The notes under the pieces were generated by a model. That model saw only the letters and a list, made by a program, of their open reading frames with translations, was not told the origin of the DNA and did not search any database. The position numbers were made by a program, and so were the translations under genes. Of a DNA stretch of 64,000 nt, positions 55,152 to 64,000 are shown piece after piece. The DNA is from Siphonodentalium dalli (Eukaryota > Mollusca > Scaphopoda > Gadilida > Siphonodentaliidae): NCBI GenBank assembly GCA_032622095.1, contig CP136065.1, forward strand, positions 153,083,577-153,147,576, written 5' to 3'. Numbering within the stretch: position 1 is the stretch's first letter; each line of letters begins with the position of its first letter.

Positions 55152-55425
55152 TTAACCCTTTCTTTACAAAATGGACTCTCCCATTCAGTTATAAATGTGT
55201 ATATTTGAAATTGTCTATTTTTAATTTGGAGGGGTGTTCAGGATATGTAATCAGACGACAGGCAGAAAAATAAATTAAAAAAACAAACGTATTCATATTC
55301 ATTGGTGGAAATGTTCAGATAATAAGTTCAACAAACAACCTATGGACGTTTGTTGAACTTATAATTTATCTGAACAATTCCTGAGGGAACTACTTGCCAA
55401 TGAGTATTTATTAACAAAGGGTTAA
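55152..55425 (-). mobile_element. TT-3 MITE, reverse orientation
   Basis: It starts TTAACCCTTTCTTTACAAAA and ends TATTAACAAAGGGTTAA. Full TT-3 order in reverse. It ends 52 bp from exon 6 of gene A. Confidence 0.85.
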
Positions 55426-55476
55426 GTTTCATGTTTTGATTCAGTTTTTGTTTTATCATCTAGGGATATAACTTAC

Positions 55477-55600
55477 AATTCGAATGATTCCTCAAATACT
55501 GGGTTAAGTGTTTTCTTGATGATTTTTGTTTGTTGAGTGGTGACTGTTGGAAACAAATGTTCTGGGCACAACTGTATTGTGACATAAGGATCACTGAGTC
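55477..55600 (-). CDS. BAIAP3: Gene A exon 6: C2B core
   Basis: The acceptor TTTATTCCAG|GACTC and donor GAATT|GTAAGT give 124 bp, phase 1 in and 2 out. It encodes LSDPYVTIQLCPEHLFPTVT, then TQQTKIIKKTLNPVFEESFE. LSDP-V---L-PEH-FP----Q-T---KKTLNP-F-E-FEF is the C2B signature of BAIAP3/Munc13-4. Intron phases 1 and 2 equal those around exon 2 of gene B in C2A. The next exon, with C2B loop 3, was not found. Confidence 0.95.
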
Positions 55601-55764
55601 CTGGAATAAATAAGTTAGTTGTATATTGCAATGTGTAGAAAGAGGAAATGACTAACATTAGGCCATGCAAAGTCAAGATTTGAAAAGCATGCGAGGGTGT
55701 GCTATTATTATTTCTGGGGCACACACCAACGAACCATTCCATCACTGCATCGGTTAACTCTGGA

Positions 55765-56112
55765 TTTAAAGAGATGTGAAACACTCCGATAGGTGATCAA
55801 ATAGAAATGGAGAATAATCTTGTTCAAAGAATTTATTTTTACAAATATTATGTCCAAATTGACAACAAACACCGTCATTCTTATATATTAATTAATTGCA
55901 GTGACTCTTGATGGCAAAATCATTTTCATTAATTTATCGCCGATTGATGCGTCCCGAATCGAGTAGTAAATATTTACAATGAGTGTAGTTCCGATGATGG
56001 TTTCTATGGAGTGGTACGGTCGTAAAGGTTTGTATTAATTGATTTTCATGTAACAAAGGAAGTGACATTTTTGAAGTTAGCACCCTATTAGTGATCGGTG
56101 ATGTCGCTTTAA
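55765..56112 (-). repeat. Dispersed repeat E, copy 3, reversed
   Basis: The complement aligns with 37690-38056 and 49530-49905 across most of its length. It lies in the intron between exons 5 and 6 of gene A. Confidence 0.65.
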
Positions 56113-56137
56113 TTAGTTCGAATTCAACACAATGCTG

Positions 56138-56438
56138 CCCATTGGGTGAATTTAGTGATTCTATCCCGCAAAGTCGGCTAGCATAACAAAATTCACCTTC
56201 TGGGGACCTCATTCTGCTTAGGCCTCCTTTTATGGGAAGTATCTATAGTCTCAAATTAAGTTAACATTATTTTTAGTTACTTTTGCCCTTCTGGGAACTT
56301 TTTATATCCCCTAATTTGCAGACAATAAAATGCATAATAGAGGTGACCAATGGGTGAACATCACCAACTTGAACTGGGGAACTTTCAATCTGACCCTAGG
56401 TCTCCAATAGCAGTTGAGGCCTAAGTAGAATGAAACAT
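56138..56438. mobile_element. F element, both tips lost
   Basis: It carries GGTGAATTTAGTGATTCTAT, CACCTTCTGGGGACCTCATT, CTATAGTCTCAAATTAA and GGGGAACTTTCAATCTGA in F order. A TA-1 half abuts it. Confidence 0.75.
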
Positions 56439-56546
56439 GAGAGCTTTCCAATGAATGGCAACAAGCCATATTTCCAACTAAATCCTGAAAAATTACCCAT
56501 TATTCTGCTGTGGTTAAGGAGTCGATTATTTAGAACATTACCTGTA
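56439..56546 (-). mobile_element. TA-1, one half only
   Basis: The right arm runs from GAGAGCTTTCCAATGAATGG to TTATTTAGAACATTACCTGT-A. The other arm is absent. Confidence 0.8.
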
Positions 56547-56707
56547 TCTTCACAAATAAACACCTGCATGCCACCAGATACATGACTTGAAAATAATTTT
56601 GCCAGTTTTGAAATCAGGATGTGCATTTTCAAAATGCTTGAATTTAAAACAGAGCAAAACAAATAATACAGTCCGAATCTAAATATGAGTAAGGTAAACA
56701 AACATAC

Positions 56708-56746
56708 CATTTGCATCGAGCGGTATCACATCTTTAGCATCAATAA
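56708..56746 (-). CDS. BAIAP3: Gene A exon 5: C2B loop 1, 39 bp
   Basis: The acceptor TATTGTTTCAG|TTATTG and donor AAATG|GTATGT bound 39 bp, phase 1 on both sides. With the G from exon 4 it reads VIDAKDVIPLDAN-G. V--AKD-IPLDANG just before LSDPY (exon 6) is a C2 loop 1 with its first calcium-binding aspartate. It is too short for a frame search, but splice sites and frame agree. Confidence 0.92.
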
Positions 56747-56856
56747 CTGAAACAATAAATGAAACTGTCAATGACACTGTAGCGCAACTTTGAGAAGGAA
56801 TAACGTCAAACATTACAGTCAAAGGAGCAATAAGGAATGAGGAAAATTTAAATGTT

Positions 56857-56960
56857 TAACCCTTTCAGTGCCAATTCCGATTTTTGTATTAACCCATATT
56901 TCCTTGATCATTTTTCAAATTTATTAATTATAATAATGTGATACATTGATGGAAAGAGCT
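56857..56960 (+). repeat. TT-4-like solo end, copy 2
   Basis: TTAACCCTTTCAGTGCCAAT and the following ~100 bp match 38985-39100. No opposite end was found. Confidence 0.6.
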
Positions 56961-56962
56961 CT

Positions 56963-58420
56963 AAGCTCTAATATATACAGCATCGACAGGCTATTAGTGA
57001 AGGTAATATCATGGTGCTGATCAAATACAAGATATATACAGTGTCGACAGGCTATATGTGTAGGTTATATCATGGTGGTGACGTATACAAGATATATACA
57101 GCGTCTACAGGCTATTAGTGTAGGCTATACCATGGTGGTGATCGTGTATGAGATAATATACCGCGTTGACAGGCTATTAGTGAAGGTTATATCATGGTGG
57201 TGATTGTATATGAGATATATACAGCATTGACAGGCTATAAGTGTAGGCTATACCATGGTGGTGATCGTGTATGAGATATATACAGTGTTGACAGGCTATT
57301 AGTGAAGGTTATATCATGGTGGTGGTGATCATATACAAGATATATACAGGGTCGACAGGCTATAAGTGCAGGTTATACCATGGTGTTGATCAGGGACCAG
57401 CCGAGAGGGCGACGTGGGCGACTTCTTCGCCCTAGCGCCGTCCGCTTCGCCTTATTTTTGCAGTCGGGCGAAGTTCAAGTCGCCCTGAAAATTCCAAAGT
57501 TGACTGACGAAAATCAGCAAAATTCCCCAAATAATTTATGATAATTTACAACTGTCAACAGTGATTGCACACAATACTCCACTATCAGGGTGTTGTAAAA
57601 CAATTAACACCTGTATTGCTCCAATCTGGAAGCATGTTGACAACGGAGTCTGATTACTGGCAGCTGTGAAAACATCGTCGGGCCTCAAGTGTTAATCTGG
57701 TTGTTGTGATTTTTAGATTACCGTGATTACCACACCTTACAATGAAGATTACAACTCACAGCTCTCACAGTGTGTCAGTTCATCACTCCCTCTATGGAGT
57801 TTGGTTAAAGAAATTTTAAAACAAATTCATTTGTGAAGCATATTAAAATTTTCAAACGGGATTACTAATAGGGCGCAGTGAAAGTGTTCATGATTTCGTT
57901 TCGTTTCGGTTTGATAAATATTGTTGGCATTTTTAAAAACCCGAAAAATATGAAATAAAATCTTGTCATTCTCCCACAATTACGATATAAAATGCTGCTA
58001 TCCTCTCACAATTATGTTTGGGTATTATTAATAGTTATTAGGGTCATGAAGTGAACATAAAGACTCCATATTTCAACCATTGTTTCATAAGTTTAATTGA
58101 CATATTACATCTCTCCTATTTTCGTTCTATTATAAGCGACTCCTGTCGTAGTACTGTTCAATTTAAGTTTTGTAGACTCACTTCGCCCTATAGAACGGCC
58201 ACTTCGCCTTATTTTTATAGTAGGGCGAAGTCATTTCGCCCTGAAAATATGGTCTAGGCTGGTCCCTGGTGTTGATCGTATATGAGATATATACAGTGTT
58301 GACAGGCTATAAGTGTAATTTATACCATGGTGTTGATCATATACAAGATATATACTGCGTCGACAGGCTATAAGTGTAGGTTATATCATGATGGTGATCG
58401 TATATGATCTTTGACGGGTG
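56963..58420 (+). repeat. 61 bp minisatellite, split by a hAT-like element
   Basis: Units carry GATATATACAG, CGACAGGCTAT, AAGTGTAGGTTATA and CCATGGTGGTGATC. About seven units fill 56963-57390, and about two and a half follow at 58269-58420. Spacing of GACAGG is 60-62 bp. The two blocks were one array before the insertion. Confidence 0.88.
57391..58268. mobile_element. hAT-like element, 878 bp, 8 bp target duplication
   Basis: Ends CAGGGACCAGCC and GGCTGGTCCCTG are inverted repeats (one mismatch-free 12 bp block). GTGTTGAT flanks both sides (57383-57390 and 58269-58276). Subterminal CTTCGCC and GGGCGAAGT repeats occur near both ends. The only longer frame (68 codons at 58051) shows no transposase motif. 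Confidence 0.92.
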
Positions 58421-58950
58421 GAAATTTCGAGTAAATGATCATCACCATGATTTAACCTACTTATAGCACCAAATTTAATCACAATTGCACATGGTTCATC
58501 GTAATTAAACATGGGTGAATAATAACGCTGCCTAGGCAATGATAGTAAATCTCTTCGGTCACTTCACTTGATATAAGGGACACAGAAGTCCATTGTGGAT
58601 TCATTGTTTTTATGGTGTCCCAGTAGCCGGCTTGCTCACACTATTCTATTTTTACTTATAGTAACACAAATGATTTTGCACAACCGGATTGACACTTGAA
58701 CACATGGCCAATCTGAAACTATATTGTATACTACATGTTGCATAACGTATATTAGACTTGTAAATGAATTTTAATGGTCTTACAAGTGACCAATCATAGC
58801 TATCCACTTTATTTAAAAAGTTTGTCCGTTTAGTTTGGCAAGTCTATAACTTCCTATTCCGTTTTCATCGGAGATAAACAATTAAAACTTTTCACATTTC
58901 ACCAAAATGTCTTTGTAAAGGACAGATTTATAGAAATAAATACATGGAAT

Positions 58951-59643
58951 AAGGCCAAAAAAAAAGTGTTTTGGTTCTCGGGCAATTTTTTTCTTCAAAT
59001 CAATGAGGGAGGGAGGGTTTTATTTTTATTTTTTATTTTATTCTGTGCATAGTAAGCATGGACAAAGATACCTTCCTCTGTCTAGTAATAACCAGAAAGG
59101 TAGAGGGAACTGTTATGCATATAAACTCATTTAGTCTTATATAAAAATGACATTGTACTACCAGTGTATGACTGGGATTACCTAACAATATATAATGCCC
59201 CTGACATTAACTACTGTTATTGTTGTCTAAATACTGATACCTCCCCATTCTAATATGTGATCCTGAATTTAGTCCTGCGCCTTTCATTTGTATAAAGTTA
59301 CAATTAGTGTAAGTTGTTCACAATGACTAATTGTGAGAAGAGCATGAGGATCAGCTAATCATTTTCTTAATTGTAGTCATCTACTTCATGTTGTAAGCCT
59401 GCAAGTCACTTTTTAACACATTACATGTTAGAGCTCAATACACACTAAAGTTCAACACATATCTGCTATGGACATGTTGATAAAATCAACAAAACAAAAC
59501 AATTTTTTTTTTTTTTTTTCAAATTTATTTTTTCGGAAGTTTTTTTGTCATAACATCAGGCATTGCAATAAAAAGGCCTAATGCGGCCCTTTTTATTCAA
59601 TGCGGCGGGGCCTGAGAACCAAAACTTCTTTTTTGTTTGGCCT
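58951..59643. mobile_element. H-type element, 693 bp
   Basis: AAGGCCAAAAAAAAAGTGTT and TTGGTTCTCGGGC on the left are matched by CCTGAGAACCAAAACTTCTT and TTTTGTTTGGCCT on the right. The interior is AT-rich and non-coding. 58421-58950 shows no gene. Confidence 0.75.
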
Positions 59644-59776
59644 AAAGGAATGCTGTAAATTTTAATATCTTAGACCAATTTCCAAAATTTGCGACAAATA
59701 GAAATGTTACAAAATCAGACACACACACATGTAAATTGTGCGAGAATTCATGCCAATGTTCGATATAATATAACAA

Positions 59777-59835
59777 GTGCAATGCCAAGCATGGCAGCTT
59801 ATATGCACCCAGTGCTCAGTTTAGAGAGTGGGCAA
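59777..59835 (+). repeat. Short dispersed repeat shared with 50689-50755
   Basis: The same GCCAAGCATGGCA, CTCAGTTTAGA, GTGGGCAAT order as the other copy. It lies 45 bp from exon 4 of gene A. Confidence 0.5.
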
Positions 59836-59879
59836 TACTAAATATTTGTATGGATGGAATTATTCTTTTATTTTCTTAC

Positions 59880-59961
59880 CTTCAACCATTAACGTTGCAG
59901 TGTCCGTGCGATAGAAGGTCCGTACATTCAGGAATCCATATTCCTGGCTGGCAAATTCTTT
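59880..59961 (-). CDS. BAIAP3: Gene A exon 4: MUN end and first C2B strand
   Basis: The acceptor AACTTTTGCAG|AAAG and donor GTTGAAG|GTAAGA give 82 bp, phase 0 in and 1 out. It encodes KEFASQEYGFLNVRTFYRTD and TATLMVE. YG-L-V---Y----L-VE is the first strand pair of C2B in this family. Confidence 0.9.
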
Positions 59962-60424
59962 CTGCAAAAGTTAACAATCAATACATTAGGCAGGTTCTGA
60001 TCCTCGGGAGTGAACTTAAAACTTCAAAATTATAATGTTCTAGATATGTAGCAGAGAAACTGATTATAGCTGACATAACTATTATAAACCTATATATAGT
60101 CTGTTGACAACAACTATTCAAGCCGTTTTGTACTGAATGACATAAGATGGTACTTATCAGAATACGCTACAAAATAAGAAGCATGAGAAAACTGTTGCCG
60201 CATGAAGTTTAGGAATATTTCACTATTGGTTAGTTTTCCTGCTCAAAAATAAAATTCTAGAACATTTTGATTTTTTAAGATTTAAGTTTGAATATAAGAG
60301 ATCTAAACCTATCTAAAACTATCAAGATGCCGCCACTGTGATGTCATTATTTACTGAATAAATGGACGAAGTGCCCCACACATGAAATTGTGAGTTAAGA
60401 TTAAATAGTCTTGAAATGTTTTTT

Positions 60425-60625
60425 TGCTGAACGACCCAAAATGACTCGGTCCCATCTACATGTCAATGTCAACACCCATGTAAAATTTCATAATGATTCA
60501 ACCAAAGGTTCGACCTGTAGCCAGTGCTAAAGGAAATTGTTGATGGATGCATGCACACACACATGGACGACGGATACCAACCCACGACAATGGCTCAATC
60601 TTTTCAACAAAAAAAAGTTGAGCTA
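60425..60625 (+). repeat. G-related repeat, single unit
   Basis: It carries CATGTAAAATTTCATAATGA, GCTAAAGGAAATTGTTG, ACATGGACGACGGATACCAA and the TTGAGCTAAA end also seen at 61700. The open frame of 65 codons here is read-through. Confidence 0.5.
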
Positions 60626-60739
60626 AAAAAGAATATGGAATTGGTTGTGACTCATCCCAAGCATTTTATTAGTAGTCTGTCTTGGTACACATTCATTCTG
60701 AACTTGATTAGTGATATTTAATTATTATATGTATTGTAC

Positions 60740-60823
60740 CTGTTCTAAAACTTTCTCCTCAAAAAATCCTTCTATTAACCGCTCTGTATCCTCCTTGTAC
60801 AGCTGCAGTAGATGTCTCAGCTC
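60740..60823 (-). CDS. BAIAP3: Gene A exon 3: MUN C-terminal helix
   Basis: The acceptor CTATTCTAG|GAGCTG and donor GAACAG|GTACAA give 84 bp, 28 codons, phase 0 both sides. It encodes ELRHLLQLYKEDTERLIEGF and FEEKVLEQ. L--LL-LY---T--LIE-F---L-EQ is the last MUN helix before C2B. Confidence 0.93.
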
Positions 60824-61132
60824 CTAGAATAGCAAAACAGTTGTGAGAAATACAGGGAGGGCCACCAAAGGCAATATCCCGTTTCTTGGGCCCGCAAGCA
60901 TGGGCCTGATTTAACTTTTTTATATGTGTTTGATGTCGTTAAAAATTATAATCGGTATGAAATAATTGCAGGATGTTTTTATACAAACTTGCGCAGAACT
61001 GAGACCAGTTTCCCCCGATTCAAATTTTTCTGATTAATTACTGTTACTGGTAACCATGTGTTAAATATCTGATGCATTGCATTTGAAAACTCAATAAATG
61101 AAAGTTGTAGCGCAACTGGGAGAGGGAATAAT

Positions 61133-61715
61133 GTCTGTATGGTGTGCCAAAGGATTTAGTCATACAAAGAGTAAAATCCAAGATGGCTTCTGGTGGCATG
61201 TTTTTCAATGAAATTCAGACAAATTTCATGGCTCCTATCTAGTGGGCACTCAAAACACCCATATGATGTTTGGTGGCGATCAGATGAGTGATGTGGTCTG
61301 TAGGGTGTGCCAATGGATTTAGTAATGCAGAGTAAAATCCAAGATGACTGCCAGCAGCCATGTTTTTCATCGAAAATCAAGCAAATAGGATAGCTACCAT
61401 CTAGAGGTGATCCTAAACTAAAACATGCCTATAAATTTTCAAAACAATTCACCAATAAATACAGCCTGCAGGGTGTGCAAATGAATCAAATTTGAAATCG
61501 GAGATAGCTGCTGGCAACCATGTTTATAACACATATCGTTCCCATCTAGAGGTCATCCATGAGTTCCATATGAAGTTTTTGGTGAAAATCGGATGAGATG
61601 TGACCTGCAGGATGTGCTAAAAGAAATTGTTGTGGGACGGACGTCTGCCCTGACGGATGATGGACACAAACCCATGGCAATAGCTCAAACTTGACTTCGT
61701 CAAGTTGAGCTAAAT
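61133..61715 (+). repeat. G-related tandem repeat
   Basis: Units with AGAGTAAAATCCAAGATGGC and GAGTAAAATCCAAGATGACT are ~165 bp apart, and two more diverged units follow. The tail is GGGACGGACGTCTGCCCTGA, then GGACACAAACCCATGGCAAT and TTGAGCTAAA. A similar phrase occurs at 16855. Confidence 0.6.
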
Positions 61716-61722
61716 ATGTGTA

Positions 61723-62000
61723 AATGATACTTTATGATACTTTATTGGGTGACTCTTGACGAAATATATCACATGGAATGGATTGAGCGATTTGTGACTA
61801 AATCATATGGAATCTATCAACTAACTTTTTATGGAAATCTGTTTTGGAAATAATGGCCACAGGCAACAATATTAAAAACCCAGAGCTAGCTGATGCAGAG
61901 GTGGAATATTGCTTCATAGGCGTGTGCTCCAGAAATGAAAAATTAATCTAAAACAGCGCGCTCGCATGCTTTTCAAAATATTTTGGTGTTTGTAGCATGG
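61723..62000 (+). repeat. Dispersed repeat J, uninterrupted copy
   Basis: It aligns with 11552-11661 plus 12607-12720. The junction GGCAACAATATTAAAAACCC marks where the other copy carries a G element. 62001-62581 shows no gene. Confidence 0.6.
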
Positions 62001-62581
62001 TCGTGGTACACGAAATGGAATAAATTGGTAAAGAAGCGATTTCGGTGTCAAAAAACACAGAAGAGTCTGCAGTATAACATATCTAAAATCCGCTAAAATC
62101 TGCTTTGGGGAAACTTTATTATCCAAGATGGCATCCGAACATGAATGTCTATATTACAATAGTTATCGATATAAGTCATAATACAATATATTGTGACATA
62201 GGAATTCCGCAGTTATGCCATATTGTGTGAAATTAGAGTAACGAAGCAATAGACACGGACAGAAAATAATACAATTGCGAACATGAAATGGCTGTCAAAA
62301 TGGCCACAACCCCAAGCAACATATTGGATAACCACATAGGAGTGAAAATAGGTATTGGTAATATACAAGTTCTATAGCAGTAATTTTTTAAAGGTTTGGT
62401 GTTGTAGATATAAAAATAAATGATGATCGGTCACATTCGTGAGACTTCTCTGAGTACATATATCTATGCTTCTAGAAAAGGTCACAGAATCAATACATCC
62501 CAATTAAATCTGATTTAACTGTTTAATTACATATATATCACACGATGTAAGATAAATAGTACCGATAAAACTGCATTATTT

Positions 62582-62949
62582 TTCAGTTTCTGGGTGTCCA
62601 AAAGTCCAGATTTAACCATTGTATGAGACCAAATTTCATTGAGATCCGATAACCCATGGTTTGAGATATATGAGGGGACGGACAGAAATCCAACATTTTC
62701 AAATAAATCAAGAGGGATAACTCTTGAACGGAAAATGTGAACAATATCAATGAACCCACTTTTGAAAGCCCTCCTGATGATAAACCAGCATACAAAAATT
62801 CATTGAGATCAGATCACCCATGGTTGAGATATATGAGTGGACACATGGATGCACGGACAGACGGCAGGCATTCTCGTCAAGATTTTAAGGCCTGGACAGA
62901 CGCATGTAATCCAGTATACCCCCCATATTTTGGGATGGGGTTATAATTA
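62582..62949 (+). mobile_element. G-type element, short
   Basis: Two units with ATTGAGATC(C/A)GAT(A/C)ACCCATGG, (G/T)TTGAGATATATGAG and GGACGGACAGA are followed by AGTATACCCCCCATATTTTG-GGATGGGGTTATAATTA. The last part is the family's C/G hairpin tail. It ends 37 bp from exon 2 of gene A. Confidence 0.7.
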
Positions 62950-62985
62950 TAGTATCTAGATTGAAGCTATAGCTATATCACTTAC

Positions 62986-63099
62986 AGAATATTGTCTTGA
63001 TTTGATTCGATGTATTGTCAATCCCTTATCATTGGCAAAGAAAAATTCGACTAGTAAACCAATGGCATCATACATCCTCTGGTAGAATACTGGTGCTCT
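62986..63099 (-). CDS. BAIAP3: Gene A exon 2: MUN domain
   Basis: The acceptor CCTTTATTGCAG|AGAGC and donor TATTCT|GTAAGT give 114 bp, 38 codons, phase 0 both sides. It encodes RAPVFYQRMYDAIGLLVEFF, then FANDKGLTIHRIKSRQYS. P-F-QR---A---L--FF-A---GL is a late MUN motif. Splice sites are near ideal. Confidence 0.94.
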
Positions 63100-63683
63100 C
63101 TGCAATAAAGGAAATTGAGGTGTTTCAGGCAGTGTTCGACACACAAAATGAGAATAAGTGTAGAAACGATAAATCATATAGAAATAACTATAGGCCATTC
63201 TCATTGTGACGGTTAAAACTTGATACATGTCAGCATTACCACAAAATTATATTCATATTTCAGACCAAGTCTATAAGTGGAAATAGAAAGTAGTTTAATT
63301 TGTATGACAATGGATATTGTTTATAGGGGCACAAGCTGAAATGAAGAATTGGACAGGCTTCATTGTGAGCCTGACTATGCAAATAAGTGATTATTTATAC
63401 ATGAAAGGCTGCAATTTAGTAATTTAGTCTTTTCTTTGGAGGAGATAAACACATTTTTATGTAATTCCAACAATAAAAAATAATGGGGAAGATAGAATCT
63501 ATCATAATAGTCTTTTCTTTCCTTGAGTGGAAAGAATCCCTTTTACAGGGTTTAGCCATTCTGATATCTAAATTCATAAGCGTACCCAGCCATTAAAGAA
63601 ATACAGGGTCAAATGGAATGCAAAACAGACGTTTTCAACGAAGATTCTCATATTCCAGATGCCAGAATGAAATTCAATAATAC

Positions 63684-63830
63684 CATTTCTTCCTTCTCCA
63701 GAACATCTCGGAATTCTTCAAGCGTTTCCAACCATATAGATTCTAAAATTCTATCAAAGTTCGTTTTCAGCAGATTCTTGTTCAATGTAAGTAGGTTGCT
63801 ATCCAGGTATTCCATCAAATCACCTATTGC
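63684..63830 (-). CDS. BAIAP3: Gene A exon 1 (first in window): MUN domain
   Basis: The acceptor TTTATCTGCAG|GCAATAG and donor GAAATG|GTATTA give 147 bp, 49 codons, phase 0 both sides. It encodes AIGDLMEYLDSNLLTLNKNL, then LKTNFDRILESIWLETLEEF and RDVLEKEEM. LM-YLD-NL--L---L---NF-R-L--IW is the second conserved block of the MUN domain. Earlier exons must lie right of 64000; 63831-64000 is intron. Confidence 0.94.
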
Positions 63831-64000
63831 CTGCAGATAAAAATTAAAACAAAGAATAAAGTTTCAAATTACAAAGTGACAGCGGGAATGCATGACAGAA
63901 ATTTGAGGATCTAACCTCATAAAAGTTGAATCAATTTGGTCATGAAAATGTTATAAATTTGTTTCACAATAAGAGTATTTTTTATAATTCCAAGTAAAAA

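Larger units (their letters stand above)
55477..63830 (-). other. BAIAP3: Gene A span: BAIAP3/UNC13D-like, 3' portion
   Basis: Six minus-strand exons join in frame (590 bp, ~196 codons): two or three exons of C-terminal MUN, then the first half of C2B. The upstream part lies right of 64000. The end of C2B and the stop codon were not found between 55476 and the gap at 53389. The gene may be the 3' half of the same gene as group B, or a tandem paralogue. Confidence 0.85.

Overview
This 64 kb window is eukaryotic and non-coding-rich: AT-rich, intron-rich, with GT-AG splice sites and dense short inverted-repeat elements. The elements whose ~169 bp tandem cores end in a C-run/G-run hairpin resemble repeats known from molluscs, so a bivalve or other mollusc is the best guess. 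That is an inference, not a proof. A run of exactly 100 N (53290-53389) is a scaffold gap. No rRNA genes, CRISPR or bacterial genes are visible. Long open frames elsewhere are mostly chance readings through repeats. || Protein-coding content: sixteen exons on the minus strand encode parts of a Munc13-family exocytosis factor of the BAIAP3/UNC13D type (C2A - MUN - C2B). They form two groups. Group A, right of the gap (63830 down to 55477), has six in-frame exons for the C-terminal MUN domain and the first part of C2B. Group B, left of the gap (49339 down to 9234), has ten in-frame exons for C2A and the N-terminal to middle MUN domain. In transcription order the C-terminal half therefore comes first. 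Either two tandem paralogues are each cut by a window edge, or one gene was split and wrongly ordered at the gap. The groups do not overlap in homologous sequence, so the window cannot decide. The end of C2B with its stop codon, and the N-terminal exons before C2A, were not found. Two unassigned protein-like frames lie at 51.5-51.9 kb. || Introns and flanks are packed with non-autonomous elements, named here as follows. TA-1: foldback, TA target, ends CAGTAATGCCC. TT-1, TT-2, TT-3 and TT-4: TTAA target, ends CCCTTT or CTCTTT, piggyBac-like. TT-5: foldback, TTAA-AGG ends. TT-6: inverted repeats, TTAA-AGGCC ends. F: inverted repeat with the core CAGAATGAGGTCCCCAGAGG. G: tandem ~169 bp cores ending in a C/G hairpin. 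H: ends AGGCCAAA. E, J, L and M: dispersed repeats. Three hAT-like elements have clear 8 bp target duplications, and one keeps a transposase zinc-finger remnant. Many insertions are nested and give an order of arrival. Several elements end within 8-30 bp of a splice site of the BAIAP3-like exons. || Other structures: a 457/456 bp near-identical tandem duplication at 43.25-44.16 kb, a 61 bp minisatellite split by a hAT element at 57.4 kb, tRNA-derived SINE-like pieces, and long C or G runs.
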